Of a DNA stretch of 64,000 nucleotides, positions 1 to 8,951 are shown piece by piece. The first letter of the stretch is position 1. The number at the start of each line of letters is the position of its first letter. Source of the stretch: Marinobacter sp. SS21 (GTDB lineage: Bacteria; Pseudomonadota; Gammaproteobacteria; Pseudomonadales; Oleiphilaceae); assembly GCF_028369065.1 (NCBI RefSeq), contig NZ_JAQNDA010000002.1, positions 420,773-484,772 of the forward strand, read 5' to 3'. A model generated the notes under the pieces. It was given only the letters and a program-made list of their open reading frames with translations. It did no database searches and was not told the DNA's origin. The position numbers were made by a program, and so were the translations under genes.

Positions 1-358
1 CTTTGAGGGAGGTGCGATCGTTGCTTAACGGGTGTTTGCGTCGGGTGGCGTGGAAACGTTGTAGTAGGGCCTGGTCGGTGGCATCGAGGAAAATGGTTTC
101 GATGGTGGCACCGGTCTGTCGCAGTTGGTGGTGGATATCCTCGAAATTGGCAATCTCGTCCGAGAGGTTGCGGGCGTCGATGCTGACTGCGATGCGCTTG
201 AGCCGGGCGGTACTTTCCTTGACCGTGGCTTCGCGTGTTAGTGGGAATAGCAGGCCAATGGGCAAATTGTCGATGCAGTAGTAGCCCAGGTCTTCCAATA
301 CGTGCAGAGCGGTACTTTTGCCTGATCCGGAACGACCACTCACAATGATCAGCTTCAT
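1..358 (-). CDS. rapZ: RapZ, RNase adapter protein / nucleotide-binding protein (partial, 3' end outside window)
   Basis: The first 119 codons of RapZ are visible; the rest lies beyond base 1. In enterobacteria RapZ binds the small RNA GlmZ and presents it to RNase E, tuning GlmS synthesis for amino sugars. The protein begins MKLIIVSGRSGSGKS, with a P-loop at residues 8-15, followed by the YYCIDNLP segment typical of the family. It is the last visible gene of the rpoN-hpf-ptsN-rapZ cluster, 27 bp after ptsN, and its position matches the E. coli order. The family assignment is firm. Whether a GlmZ-like RNA exists in this organism cannot be seen here. Confidence 0.93.
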   Translation of the reverse strand, partial: MKLIIVSGRSGSGKSTALHVLEDLGYYCIDNLPIGLLFPLTREATVKESTARLKRIAVSIDARNLSDEIANFEDIHHQLRQTGATIETIFLDATDQALLQRFHATRRKHPLSNDRTSLK

Positions 359-385
359 AACCCCTTACCCCTGAAAAGACGTTCG

Positions 386-856
386 CTACTGATTGGCTCC
401 GATCATGCGTTTATACAGGGTGTCACTATCAGCGCATTGGCGCAGCTGGTCACAGAAGCTGTGGTCATTGAACTTTTCCGCCAACTGGCTGAGCAGTTCC
501 AGGTGCTCACTGGTCGCCTCTTTCGGTACGATCAGCGTGAACAGCAAGTCCACCGGCTGATTGTCGATGGCGTCAAACGCCACGCCTTCCTCCAGCGTTA
601 CCAACACCCCAATCACTTGGTCGCACCCCTCCAGACGGCAATGGGGGATCGCAATGCCCTGGCCGATGCCTGTGCTCCCCAGCCGCTCGCGGGACACCAG
701 GTTATTGAAAATCTGGCTGTCACTGAGCTCTGGCTGTCTCCGATGAATTTCCTCGGAGATGTGTTCCAGAATACGCTTTTTACTGCTTCCTGGCACGCGG
801 CAAAGGGTGAGCTCCGGTGTCAGGATGGTGTCTATGGTGAGTGTAGTATCCGTCAT
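386..856 (-). CDS. ptsN: PTS IIA-like nitrogen regulatory protein PtsN (EIIA-Ntr)
   Basis: This is a 156-residue cytoplasmic EIIA domain of the nitrogen phosphotransferase system, which receives phosphate from NPr and regulates potassium, nitrogen and envelope functions. The phosphorylated histidine sits in GIGQGIAIPHCR, at about residue 72, matching His73 of E. coli. Length is normal for the family. It lies between hpf and rapZ, and a strong hairpin with a T-tract separates it from hpf. It may therefore be read from its own promoter or only partly by readthrough. No strong Shine-Dalgarno is evident before the ATG. Confidence 0.95.
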   Translation of the reverse strand: MTDTTLTIDTILTPELTLCRVPGSSKKRILEHISEEIHRRQPELSDSQIFNNLVSRERLGSTGIGQGIAIPHCRLEGCDQVIGVLVTLEEGVAFDAIDNQPVDLLFTLIVPKEATSEHLELLSQLAEKFNDHSFCDQLRQCADSDTLYKRMIGANQ

Positions 857-875
857 GAATCGACAGTTTATCCGT

Positions 876-911
876 TAAAAAAAGGCTGCGGTACGTGGCA
901 CGTACCGCAGC
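876..911 (-). terminator. Rho-independent terminator or attenuator between hpf and ptsN
   Basis: On the minus strand a perfect inverted repeat (arms 885-897 and 899-911, GCTGCGGTACGTG and its complement) is followed by a run of seven or more T. It lies about 88 bp after the hpf stop and about 20 bp before the ptsN start. It should end, or partly attenuate, transcription from rpoN-hpf into ptsN-rapZ. Confidence 0.8.
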
Positions 912-998
912 GCGATCAGTCTTATGGTGCCTCTGAATGCCAGAGATGATCCGGAGTAAATCAGAGGCTCCATCATCGTTAGCTGGCAAGGCTACCGC

Positions 999-1307
999 TT
1001 AGCGCGCGCCGTTTCCATGCTTACGATCGATATTTTTCTCTTTGTGCTTCAGGATCTGACGATCCAGCTTGTCCACCAATGCGTCAATCGCCGCGTACAT
1101 ATCCTCATTTTCAGCCTTTGCGTGAATCTCACCGCCAATCACGTGCAATGTGGCTTCCGCCATCTGACGTACCTTCTCGACTTCAAGTGTGACCTGGCAA
1201 TTGCTGATGTGGTCAAAATGGCGCTCGAGCTTTTCGAATTTGCCAGATACATACTCTTTGAGAGGCGGAGTCAGTTCGACGTGATGACCTGAAATGTTGA
1301 GTTGCAT
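999..1307 (-). CDS. hpf: Ribosome hibernation promoting factor (short HPF / RaiA family)
   Basis: This is a 102-residue protein of the short HPF family, beginning MQLNISGHHVELTPPLKEYV with a basic C-terminal tail (KHKEKNIDRKHGNGAR). Family members bind the 30S decoding region in stationary phase and promote 100S ribosome dimers. Its place directly after rpoN is conserved in gammaproteobacteria, where it was long called a sigma-54 modulation protein. It has no long C-terminal dimerisation domain, so it is the short form. The strong hairpin downstream (876-911) is its probable terminator. Confidence 0.95.
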   Translation of the reverse strand: MQLNISGHHVELTPPLKEYVSGKFEKLERHFDHISNCQVTLEVEKVRQMAEATLHVIGGEIHAKAENEDMYAAIDALVDKLDRQILKHKEKNIDRKHGNGAR

Positions 1308-1432
1308 AGGCGTCTCCTATTGTTAGCTTGCCAGCGACACGGATCACTGGCGGGGCTGCTATCGCCGGTGGCGGTAGCGATGTATCCCTGCATGCCAGAG
1401 TCAGGCCTTCGGACGACCTGCGCTACCCTGGT

Positions 1433-2959
1433 CTACACTAATCGTTTTCGCTCGTTCGACGGCGGAATCTGCATGGCCTCGCGATACTTGGCGACGGTTC
1501 TGCGAGCGACCTGGATTCCCTGTTCTCCTAGCATGGCGGCAATTTTGCTGTCGCTCAATGGCTTTTTGGGTGTTTCGGCTGCGATCAGTTTTTTGATCAT
1601 GGCGCGAATGGCCGTGGATGAGCATTCGCCGCCTTCGTTGGTGCTGACATGGCTTGAGAAGAAATACTTCAGCTCGAAAATGCCCCGGGGTGTATGCATG
1701 AACTTTTGGGTGGTAACCCGGGATATGGTCGATTCATGCATTTCCACAGCCTGGGCAATATCCGACAGGATAAGCGGCTTCATGGCCTCTTCGCCGTGGT
1801 CAAGGAAGCCCTGTTGATGCTCGACAATCCGCGTCGCCACCTTCAACAACGTTTCATTGCGGCTTTGCAGGCTCTTGATGAACCATTTGGCTTCTTGCAA
1901 CTGATCCCTCAGGTATGTGTTGTCTGCACTGCTGTCTGCACGTCTTATAAGTGAAGCATAGCTCGCATTCACGCGAATGCGTGGTGCAATTTCAGGATTC
2001 AGCTCCACACGCCAGCGTTCGTTGTGCTTTCGGACGATGACGTCGGGGATGACGTAATCCGGTTCGGCCTGGTCGATGGCGCTGCCAGGACGAGGATTGA
2101 GCTGGGTGACCAGGGCCAGCACTTCTTTGAGCTGGTCTTCCTTGAGCCGGCTGCGGCGCAGCAGTTGCGCGTAATCCCGGTTACCCAGCAGATTGATGTA
2201 ATGAGTGATCACCAACCGGGCCTGGGGCAGCCAGGGGGTGTCGGCAGGCAGCTGGTTGAGCTGGATCAGCAGGCATTCCTGCAGACTGCGCGCAAACACC
2301 CCGGGCGGGTCGAAATGCTGCAGTCGCCGTAACACCGCTTCCACCTCATCGAGCTCGACCGGGTCGTCATCGTCTTCGTCGATCAGGCCGGAGTGGATTT
2401 CGTCCAGGTCGGAGCTGAGGTAGCCTCGGTCATCCACCGAATCCAGCAACGAGTGGGCGATGGCCTGATCGCGCTCACTCATCGGCGTCAGATTGAGTTG
2501 CCACTCCAGGTGATCGTGCAGAGTTTCCGTCGGAGAATTGCGAGTCTCGAAATCGTTGTCGTTTTCGTCGTCGACGCGGTTTGCCGGCGCAGGAGCGGGC
2601 TGGTAGATGTCATCCCAGGCGGTGTCCACCGGCAGATCGTCGGGAATGTTGTCGTCGGCGTTGTTGTCCGCCTGCCATTCCTCGGGTGGCTCCTCGTCCC
2701 AGCTATTGTCGGTGTCTGCGGTGGCGGTGTCGTCGTCGCCGTGATCCGCGCGGTCGGCTTCGTCGTTCTTCGTCGCGTCGGCCTCCAGGCTATCGTCGTC
2801 CTCCTGGGATTCCAGCAAGGGGTTGGAGTCCAGGGCTTGCTGGATCTCCTGTTGCAGGTCCAGCGTGGACAGCTGAAGCAGTCTGATCGCCTGTTGCAGC
2901 TGGGGCGTCATGGTCAGGCTTTGACCCAGTTTCAGCTGAAGAGAGGCTTTCATTACCAT
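1433..2959 (-). CDS. rpoN: RNA polymerase sigma-54 factor RpoN
   Basis: This is a 508-residue sigma-54. Region I is the Gln/Leu-rich start ([20 protein letters not shown]), which binds activators and holds polymerase closed. Region II is a long, very acidic Asp/Glu stretch at about residues 50-140. The core-binding domain follows, and the RpoN box [10 protein letters not shown] lies at about residues 485-494 and reads the -24 element. The start used gives M-V-M with GGAAG seven bases upstream; the Met at codon 3 is the alternative. The gene sits between lptB and hpf as in other gammaproteobacteria. A matching sigma-54 promoter is present at pilA in this window. Confidence 0.97.
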   Translation of the reverse strand: MVMKASLQLKLGQSLTMTPQLQQAIRLLQLSTLDLQQEIQQALDSNPLLESQEDDDSLEADATKNDEADRADHGDDDTATADTDNSWDEEPPEEWQADNNADDNIPDDLPVDTAWDDIYQPAPAPANRVDDENDNDFETRNSPTETLHDHLEWQLNLTPMSERDQAIAHSLLDSVDDRGYLSSDLDEIHSGLIDEDDDDPVELDEVEAVLRRLQHFDPPGVFARSLQECLLIQLNQLPADTPWLPQARLVITHYINLLGNRDYAQLLRRSRLKEDQLKEVLALVTQLNPRPGSAIDQAEPDYVIPDVIVRKHNERWRVELNPEIAPRIRVNASYASLIRRADSSADNTYLRDQLQEAKWFIKSLQSRNETLLKVATRIVEHQQGFLDHGEEAMKPLILSDIAQAVEMHESTISRVTTQKFMHTPRGIFELKYFFSSHVSTNEGGECSSTAIRAMIKKLIAAETPKKPLSDSKIAAMLGEQGIQVARRTVAKYREAMQIPPSNERKRLV

Positions 2960-3158
2960 GATTTAACTTCCGTCACCTACTCGCTCCCGGTGCCCGTCTG
3001 GCCTCGTCGTGACTCACCGCTATGACAAAAAAGTCTTGCGTATTGGTTACTTGCTGCGACAAGCAAGTTCTCTGCCGAGTGTACTTGCTTGTGGCTAGCA
3101 ACACAATCTGACTGCTGTATGACAATCCTCCGCAAGCCCATGGTAAAAATCAATGGGA

Positions 3159-3884
3159 TTACAGTCTGAATTCATTACCCAGATACACTTCTTTGACTTG
3201 CTGGTTGGCCAGAATGTCCTCGGCATGGCCCGACGCGATGATGTGGCCGCCACTGACGATATAGGCATTCTCGCAGATATCCAGTGTTTCGCGAACATTG
3301 TGATCGGTGATCAGCACGCCGATGCCTTTGTCGCGAAGGTGGCGGATGATCTGCTTGATGTCGCTGACTGAAATTGGATCCACCCCGGCAAAAGGCTCGT
3401 CCAGCAGGATGAATGCCGGCTCCATGGCCAGGGCGCGGGCGATTTCGACCCGTCGACGTTCGCCGCCGGAAAGCGCCATGCCCAGGCTGTCGCGAATGTG
3501 GGTAATGTGGAATTCTTCGAGCAGTTCCTGCAGTTTCCTTTCCCGCTCGGCGCGCTTGAGGCCCTTGCGGGTTTCCAGGATCGCCATGATGTTGTCGCGA
3601 ACCGTGAGTTTGCGAAACACCGAAGCCTCCTGAGGCAGGTAGCCGATGCCCTTGCGAGCGCGACCATGCATGGGCAGCGGGGTGATGTCTTGCTCGTCAA
3701 TGGCAATGCGCCCGTGGTCGGCGGGCACCAGTCCGACGATCATGTAGAAGCAGGTGGTTTTGCCCGCGCCATTGGGCCCGAGCAGGCCAACGATCTCGCC
3801 GCTGCGAATTTCCAGTGACACGTCCAGAACGACTTTCTTGTGCTTATAGCTTTTCGCCAGGTTGCTGGCTCTGAGAACTGCCAT
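3159..3884 (-). CDS. lptB: LPS export ABC transporter ATP-binding protein LptB
   Basis: This is the 241-residue cytoplasmic ATPase of the LptB2FGC complex, which extracts lipopolysaccharide from the inner membrane. Visible motifs are the Walker [10 protein letters not shown] (36-44), signature LSGGE (138-142), Walker B FILLDEP (158-164) and H-loop His195. Length is typical. It follows lptA by 12 bp on the minus strand and precedes rpoN, the canonical order. LptF and LptG are not in the window and are usually encoded elsewhere. Confidence 0.97.
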   Translation of the reverse strand: MAVLRASNLAKSYKHKKVVLDVSLEIRSGEIVGLLGPNGAGKTTCFYMIVGLVPADHGRIAIDEQDITPLPMHGRARKGIGYLPQEASVFRKLTVRDNIMAILETRKGLKRAERERKLQELLEEFHITHIRDSLGMALSGGERRRVEIARALAMEPAFILLDEPFAGVDPISVSDIKQIIRHLRDKGIGVLITDHNVRETLDICENAYIVSGGHIIASGHAEDILANQQVKEVYLGNEFRL

Positions 3885-3896
3885 GGGATGCCTTGC

Positions 3897-4454
3897 CTAG
3901 TTCCGAGGTTCTGAAAGAGGGCGATTTCGCGGATGGATCACCATTTCCACCCGGCCTTGGCCGTCGCTGCCGCGTGCCGCGCCCTCGGCGGTGACCACGC
4001 GGTTTTCGGTATCATAGTAAATGCGCTCGCCACGGAACAGGTTGCCGCCTTGCTCGATGATGGCCTCCCGTTCCAGGGTCAGGCGCTGATCCGATGCCGA
4101 ATAGGTGATGATCCGGGCGCTCGCGTCCGTCGCTTCGCCCAGGGTGGCCGATGGCTGGAAGTAACGCGCGGGCTGGCCGGTGGCTTCAATTCGTTGCAGC
4201 CCGGTTTCGCCTCGGTACAACACCACCCGGTCTGCGGTCAGCTGGGTGTTGAGTTGGGTTACCACCACGTCACCGGTGTAGGTGGCAATGCCCTGAGCGT
4301 CGTCCAGGCGGGCGGTGTCGGCATTCACTGTGATGGGGGCGTCCGAATTCAGGTCGAACCCAAGCGCCGGGGGCGCCAGGAACATCAGCGTGGCGGTCAG
4401 CGCCAGCATGGCTGGGTTTGAGCGCTTATCGGGCAGGGCGGTGCTCAGGTTCAT
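3897..4454 (-). CDS. lptA: LPS transport periplasmic protein LptA
   Basis: This 185-residue periplasmic OstA/LptA-fold protein forms the bridge that carries LPS between LptC and LptD. A signal peptide ends near PPALG, before the mature region (DLNSDAPITVNADTARLDD), and the body shows the repeated beta-strand pattern of the family. The start used overlaps lptC by 29 bp and is preceded by AAGGA at proper spacing, indicating translational coupling. A later Met (MLALTATLMF) is possible but would shorten the N-region of the signal peptide. Confidence 0.94.
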   Translation of the reverse strand: MNLSTALPDKRSNPAMLALTATLMFLAPPALGFDLNSDAPITVNADTARLDDAQGIATYTGDVVVTQLNTQLTADRVVLYRGETGLQRIEATGQPARYFQPSATLGEATDASARIITYSASDQRLTLEREAIIEQGGNLFRGERIYYDTENRVVTAEGAARGSDGQGRVEMVIHPRNRPLSEPRN

Positions 4455-5028
4455 AGTGTCCTTCTACCTGTGATTTGAATTCCACGATGCGATCGTCGAT
4501 CCAGGCGGTCATGCCGGTGGCGCGGGTAACGCTGCGGCCATCGGTCATCACCACCAGGTCGTCGGTGTGAACGGTGCGTTTTCTGTTGTCCAGAGTAAGG
4601 CTGTCGGTCTCCAGCGTACCCTCGCGGTCGGCTCTGATGGGGCGGGTCACCAGGACGTCGCCATCGAGTTGAATCAGGTCGCTGTTTTCGCGGAACGTGC
4701 CGCGATTGGCCGTGAGGTTCCAGGATGCCCCGGTTTTCTGGTGGATCAGGGTGGCATTGGGTTCGGCCATGATGGCCGTGCCGTTATGATCGAACTGTTC
4801 AATCCGTGGGCTGCTGATCATGGTGGCGAGGTTGCCCTGTTCATCAAAGGCGCGGTAGTGGCCATTGATGACAAAGCCGTCCGGCTCCGAGGGTCCCCGC
4901 AGGGATTCGGCATCCGGGGCGGGCATCCGCTCGTCCGATTGCCACAGCAGCAGAACCAGAACCGCCACACTGATCAGCAGTGCCAGGGTACGCACCCAGG
5001 GGCGGGTCAGTGCGTCGGTCAGGGGCAT
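4426..5028 (-). CDS. lptC: LPS export system inner-membrane protein LptC
   Basis: This is a 200-residue bitopic protein with one membrane segment at about residues 12-29 (WVRTLALLISVAVLVLLLW), followed by a periplasmic beta-jellyroll. LptC takes LPS from LptBFG and hands it to LptA. The start overlaps the end of kdsC by 10 bp and its end overlaps lptA by 29 bp, so kdsC-lptC-lptA are tightly coupled. The conserved FDEQGNL and LDGDVLVTRP-type segments support the call. Confidence 0.94.
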   Translation of the reverse strand: MPLTDALTRPWVRTLALLISVAVLVLLLWQSDERMPAPDAESLRGPSEPDGFVINGHYRAFDEQGNLATMISSPRIEQFDHNGTAIMAEPNATLIHQKTGASWNLTANRGTFRENSDLIQLDGDVLVTRPIRADREGTLETDSLTLDNRKRTVHTDDLVVMTDGRSVTRATGMTAWIDDRIVEFKSQVEGHYEPEHRPAR

Positions 5029-5588
5029 TCAGCGGGCTCCAGGCAGAAACTGGTGAGCGCGGATTGCAGTTGTCCCTGCGCGTGCAGGATCAGGTCGCAG
5101 ACTTCCCGGACCGCGCCGCTGCCGCCTGGGGTGTGGGTGCAATAATCCGCATGCTGGCGAACAAACCAGTGGCCGTTGGGAACGGTCAGGCCCAGTCCCG
5201 CGTGCTGGATGGCCGACAGGTCGGGCAGGTCGTCCCCCATATAGGCAATGGCGTCGGCTTCGATGGCCAGCCTGGTGGAGAGTTCCAGCAGGGCGACCCG
5301 CTTGTCCTCTCGGCCTTGCATCAGGTGGCGGATGCCGAGATCGTTCATGCGTTTCTCGGTCAGTGGCGACGAGCGGCCGGTGATGACGGCCACTTCCACG
5401 CCGGCGGTCATCAGAAGCTTGATGCCGAGGCCGTCGAGGATGTTGAACGCTTTCAGCTCATCGCCCTTGGCGCTGAACTGCAGTCTGCCGTCGGTCATTA
5501 CACCGTCCACATCCAGCGCCAGCAGCTTGATGGCTGCGGCCTGAGCCAGGATCTCTTCGGGCCAGCTGGGCGTTTGCGTGGTCGTCAT
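5019..5588 (-). CDS. kdsC: 3-deoxy-D-manno-octulosonate 8-phosphate phosphatase KdsC
   Basis: This is a 189-residue HAD-superfamily phosphatase that removes phosphate from Kdo-8-P, giving Kdo for LPS inner core. The catalytic motif DVDGVMTDG carries the nucleophile Asp26 and acid Asp28; ITGR and the MGDD metal motif follow. It has no cap insertion, typical of the tetrameric C0 type. Its ATG shares one base with the kdsD stop (TGATG), so translation is coupled. Its end overlaps the start of lptC. Confidence 0.96.
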   Translation of the reverse strand: MTTTQTPSWPEEILAQAAAIKLLALDVDGVMTDGRLQFSAKGDELKAFNILDGLGIKLLMTAGVEVAVITGRSSPLTEKRMNDLGIRHLMQGREDKRVALLELSTRLAIEADAIAYMGDDLPDLSAIQHAGLGLTVPNGHWFVRQHADYCTHTPGGSGAVREVCDLILHAQGQLQSALTSFCLEPAECP

Positions 5589-6556
5589 CAGATTACCCCC
5601 GCCCGCAGCAGGTCGTGCATATTGATGGCGCCGGTCAGGCGGCCATCGCGATCAATCACCGGCAGGGCGTTGATCTTCAGCTCTTCCATAATGTTGAGCG
5701 CCTCGGCGGCCAGCTGGTCTTCGTGGATGGTCTTGCCGTTGCGGGTCATGACGTCACAGATGGGGGTGCTGTGTATGTCGATGGGCCGGTCCAGGGTTCG
5801 GCGCAGGTCGCCGTCGGTGAAAATTCCGGTGAGGTTGCCGCTGTCGTCAACGACCGTTGTCATGCCCAGGCCCTTGAGGGAAATCTCAAGCAGCGCACCG
5901 CTGAGCGGGGTATCTTCGGCTACCTTTGGAATTCGTTCCCCGGCGTGCATGATGTCCGAGACCCGAAGCAGCAAGCGGCGCCCGAGGCTGCCGCCCGGGT
6001 GCGAGAAGGCGAAGTCCTCGGCGCTGAAGCCGCGGTGCTCGAGCAGGGCGACTGCCAGAGCGTCGCCCATAACCAGTGTGGCGGTCGTGCTGGATGTTGG
6101 CGCCAGGCCAAGGGGGCAGGCTTCCTTGGTCACGCTGACGTCCAGGTTTGCTTCCGCCTCCCGCGCGAGTACCGACTGGGCGTTGCCGGTCATGGAGATC
6201 AGCGGGGCGCCCATGCGCTTGATCAGCGGCAGAATGGTGAGCACTTCGCTGGTGCTGCCCGAATTGGAAATCGCCAACACCACGTCCTGGCCGGTAATCA
6301 TGCCGAGATCGCCGTGACTCGCTTCGCCGGGGTGAACATAGAAGGAGGGGGTGCCGGTGCTGGCCAATGTTGCGGCGATCTTCTTGCCGATGTGGCCGGA
6401 CTTGCCCATGCCGGTGACCACCACTCGCCCCTTGCAAGCCATGATCACCTCGCAGGCGTGAACAAACTGCTCGTCGATACGCTGGGTGAGGGCGTCGATG
6501 GCATCCCGTTCAATGGATATCGCCTGGAGGGCGGAGTCTTTGTACTGTTTGCTCAT
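5588..6556 (-). CDS. kdsD: D-arabinose 5-phosphate isomerase KdsD
   Basis: This 322-residue enzyme converts ribulose 5-phosphate to arabinose 5-phosphate, the first step of Kdo synthesis. An N-terminal SIS domain (VTGMGKSGHIGKK, then SNSGSTSEV) is followed by two CBS domains (GERIPKVAEDTPL; MTRNGKTIHEDQLA). The start was placed at the ATG reading MSKQYKDSALQ, because the open frame upstream lacks family similarity and this start gives the usual length with AGGGAG upstream. It heads the Kdo/LPS-export cluster and is divergent from mlaF. The E. coli yrbG gene that often lies between them is absent. Confidence 0.95.
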   Translation of the reverse strand: MSKQYKDSALQAISIERDAIDALTQRIDEQFVHACEVIMACKGRVVVTGMGKSGHIGKKIAATLASTGTPSFYVHPGEASHGDLGMITGQDVVLAISNSGSTSEVLTILPLIKRMGAPLISMTGNAQSVLAREAEANLDVSVTKEACPLGLAPTSSTTATLVMGDALAVALLEHRGFSAEDFAFSHPGGSLGRRLLLRVSDIMHAGERIPKVAEDTPLSGALLEISLKGLGMTTVVDDSGNLTGIFTDGDLRRTLDRPIDIHSTPICDVMTRNGKTIHEDQLAAEALNIMEELKINALPVIDRDGRLTGAINMHDLLRAGVI

Positions 6557-6612
6557 TTGTACGGTTGGCTCCCTGGTTGCAGCCGCATTCGGATAAAGAT
6601 TAGTAGAGGCGG

Positions 6613-6618
6613 AGTATA
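6613..6618 (-). promoter_or_regulatory. Possible sigma-70 -10 element for the kdsD operon
   Basis: On the minus strand TATACT occurs about 57 bp upstream of the kdsD ATG, a good -10 hexamer. The -35 region is weak, so this is only a candidate. Confidence 0.25.
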
Positions 6619-6763
6619 TCACTTTCCTGTAGAGCCTCAGAATAACTGCCCAATCGCCGCAGTGGCGAGTCCCGGCAGTCTGGCGAAACGTCCGGTTGGG
6701 CGTTTCCACGGCGCACTCGGTATGTTGGCTCCGTTACGGTTTGGATAAAATCGGGGTCATTGA

Positions 6764-6792
6764 TTGAGCTTGGTGCAGAGTTCGAATACTGT
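6764..6792 (+). promoter_or_regulatory. Possible sigma-70 promoter for the mla operon
   Basis: TTGAGC (6764-6769) and TACTGT (6787-6792) are separated by 17 bp, about 57 bp before the mlaF start. The match to consensus is moderate and no other evidence is available. Confidence 0.22.
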
Positions 6793-6848
6793 ACTGCTCC
6801 AAATGGAAGTCCGTTGCGGGTGATGCTGCCCGGCCGGGACGCGATCAA

Positions 6849-7682
6849 ATGCCATCACAGAACAGATTCATGGATTCTGCCTCTTATATAGATCTTGAGA
6901 ATGTCGTTTTTTCCCGCAATGGGCGGCGAATTTTTGATGGCGTATCCCTGTCCATTCCGCGGGGGCGCATTACCGCCATCATGGGGCCGAGTGGAACCGG
7001 TAAGACCACGCTGCTGCGTTTGATCGGCGGGCAGTTGCGGCCAGACAGTGGCCGCATTTCGGTGGCCGGTCAACAGGTGCCGGCCTTGGGCCGCAAGGCG
7101 TTGTACCGGCTGCGTGAGAAAATGGGCATGCTGTTCCAGAGCGGCGCCTTGTTTACCGATCTCAGCGTGTACGAAAACGTGGCGTTTCCGTTGCGGGTTC
7201 ATACCTCCCTGCCCGAAGACATGATTCACGATATCGTGTTGATGAAGCTGCAAGCGGTGGGGTTGCGGGGTGCCCGCGACCTGATGCCGGCCGAGTTGTC
7301 GGGAGGCATGACCCGGCGGGTGGCCCTGGCGCGGAGCATCGCGCTCGACCCCGAGCTGATCATGTACGACGAGCCCTTCGCGGGTCAGGACCCCATCGCC
7401 ATGGGGGTGCTGGTGAAGTTGATCCGGGACCTCAATCGCACCATGGGCTTGACCAGCGTACTGGTGTCCCACGACGTTCCCGAATCGCTCAGCATCTGTC
7501 ACTTTGCCTGCATCATCGCGGATGGTCATGTGATTGGTCAGGGCACGCCGGAGCAGTTGCGCAATCACCCCTCCGAACGGGTTCAGCAGTTTTTGCAGGG
7601 CCAGCCGGACGGTCCTGTGCCATTTCACTATCCGGCGCCCGACCCCGGGCAGGACTGGTTCGCGACAGGAGAGGGCGCGTGA
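6849..7682 (+). CDS. mlaF: Phospholipid transport ABC ATP-binding protein MlaF
   Basis: This is a 277-residue ABC ATPase energising the MlaFEDB inner-membrane complex that moves phospholipids between the membranes and maintains outer-membrane lipid asymmetry. Walker [10 protein letters not shown] lies at residues 46-54, the signature LSGGMTRR and Walker [14 protein letters not shown] follow; the LSGGM variant is typical of MlaF. It overlaps mlaE by 4 bp. An internal ATG at codon 8 (MDSASY) is an alternative start. First gene of mlaFEDCB-ibaG-murA. Confidence 0.96.
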   Translation: MPSQNRFMDSASYIDLENVVFSRNGRRIFDGVSLSIPRGRITAIMGPSGTGKTTLLRLIGGQLRPDSGRISVAGQQVPALGRKALYRLREKMGMLFQSGALFTDLSVYENVAFPLRVHTSLPEDMIHDIVLMKLQAVGLRGARDLMPAELSGGMTRRVALARSIALDPELIMYDEPFAGQDPIAMGVLVKLIRDLNRTMGLTSVLVSHDVPESLSICHFACIIADGHVIGQGTPEQLRNHPSERVQQFLQGQPDGPVPFHYPAPDPGQDWFATGEGA

Positions 7683-8461
7683 TCCATCGCATTCGCCGGC
7701 TGGGTCGGCAGGGTATCGAAGTTCTGAGGGCCCTGGGTCGCTCCGGGGTTTTTCTGTTCGGGGCGTTATGGGGATTGCCGCGGCCGTCCGAGGGATTGCC
7801 GCTGTTGATTCGCCAGCTTTATGTGGTCGGTGTGCTGTCGCTGGCCATCGTCATTGTGTCGGGGCTGTTCATTGGCATGGTGCTCGGGCTGCAGGGCTAT
7901 ACCATCCTCAGCGACTATGGCAGCGAGGATGCCGTGGGCCAGATGATCGCCCTGACCCTGGTGCGTGAGCTGGGTCCGGTGGTGGCGGCGCTGCTGTTCG
8001 CCGGCCGGGCGGGATCGGCGCTGACGGCGGAAATTGGCCTGATGAAAGCGACCGAGCAGCTGTCCAGTCTGGAGATGATGGGGGTGGACCCGTTGCGCCG
8101 GGTCATCGCGCCGCGACTGTGGGCGGGGTTCATCGCCATGCCTTTGCTGGCGGTTATATTCTCCACCGTGGGCATCTGGGGCGGTATGCTGGTGGGTGTG
8201 GAATGGCTGGGGGTGTTTGAGGGCTCGTTCTGGGGCAACATGCAGGCGTCGGTCAGTTTCGTGGACGATGTGCTGAATGGCGTGATCAAGAGCATTGTGT
8301 TCGGTTTTTTCTGTACCTGGATTGCGGTGTTCCAGGGGTATGACTGTGTGCCGACGTCCGCCGGGATCAGTTCGGCGACCACCAAGACCGTGGTTTATTC
8401 TTCGCTGGCCGTGCTCGGCCTGGACTTTGTGCTGACCGCGGTTATGTTCGGCAGTTTTTGA
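7679..8461 (+). CDS. mlaE: Phospholipid transport permease MlaE
   Basis: This is a 260-residue MlaE/YrbE permease with about five to six membrane segments, the integral-membrane part of the Mla complex. The family segment with [19 protein letters not shown] and the [17 protein letters not shown] loop is clear. The GTG start overlaps the mlaF stop by 4 bp, indicating coupled translation. Followed 9 bp later by mlaD. Confidence 0.96.
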   Translation: MIHRIRRLGRQGIEVLRALGRSGVFLFGALWGLPRPSEGLPLLIRQLYVVGVLSLAIVIVSGLFIGMVLGLQGYTILSDYGSEDAVGQMIALTLVRELGPVVAALLFAGRAGSALTAEIGLMKATEQLSSLEMMGVDPLRRVIAPRLWAGFIAMPLLAVIFSTVGIWGGMLVGVEWLGVFEGSFWGNMQASVSFVDDVLNGVIKSIVFGFFCTWIAVFQGYDCVPTSAGISSATTKTVVYSSLAVLGLDFVLTAVMFGSF

Positions 8462-8470
8462 GGGAGCGTC

Positions 8471-8920
8471 ATGGCGCAAAGAACAACGGAATTCATTGTG
8501 GGCGTGTTTATGGTGGCGGGATTTGCCGCGCTGGTGTTTCTGGCGCTGCAAGTCAGTGGTCTCACCCCGGGTGCGGCCTCCGATACCTATACTGTGTATG
8601 CGCGGTTTAATGATGCCGGTGGGCTGGCGGTGCGAGGCCGGGTCTCCATGGCGGGTGTCACCATAGGCCGGATTCAAACCATTACCTTGGATCAGGAATC
8701 CTTTCAGGCCCAGGTGGTCATGGATATCGATGCCAGCGTCAACAACATTCCCACCGATAGCTCGGCGATAATACGTACATCAGGGCTGCTGGGAGAGCAG
8801 TACATTGATATCTCGGTGGGTGCGGACGAAACCGCCATGCAAAACGGTGATGCGTTCTATTCCACGCAATCGGCGCTGAACCTCGAGCGTATGATCAGTA
8901 ACTTTGCCTCCGGGCGTTAG
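8471..8920 (+). CDS. mlaD: Mla periplasmic substrate-binding subunit MlaD (MCE domain)
   Basis: This is a 149-residue protein anchored by one N-terminal membrane helix (about residues 10-27), followed by an MCE domain (about 39-117; motif GLAVRGRVSMAGVTIGRI). MlaD forms a hexameric ring over MlaE through which lipids pass. The conserved SGLLGEQYIDIS segment is present. Length is normal. It lies between mlaE and mlaC and its end precedes the mlaC start by 31 bp. Confidence 0.96.
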   Translation: MAQRTTEFIVGVFMVAGFAALVFLALQVSGLTPGAASDTYTVYARFNDAGGLAVRGRVSMAGVTIGRIQTITLDQESFQAQVVMDIDASVNNIPTDSSAIIRTSGLLGEQYIDISVGADETAMQNGDAFYSTQSALNLERMISNFASGR

Positions 8921-8951
8921 TGGGTTTCGGGTTTCAAAAAGGGGAAAGGAT

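Noticed and set aside
1370..1380. Near-match to the ops element (GGCGGTAGCGA) upstream of hpf
   Set aside because: It lies on the plus strand while all nearby genes are on the minus strand, and it diverges from the ops consensus at the 3' end.
4980..6317. 445-codon plus-strand open frame opposite lptC-kdsC-kdsD
   Set aside because: It spans three conserved minus-strand genes in the wrong strand and has no recognisable protein features.
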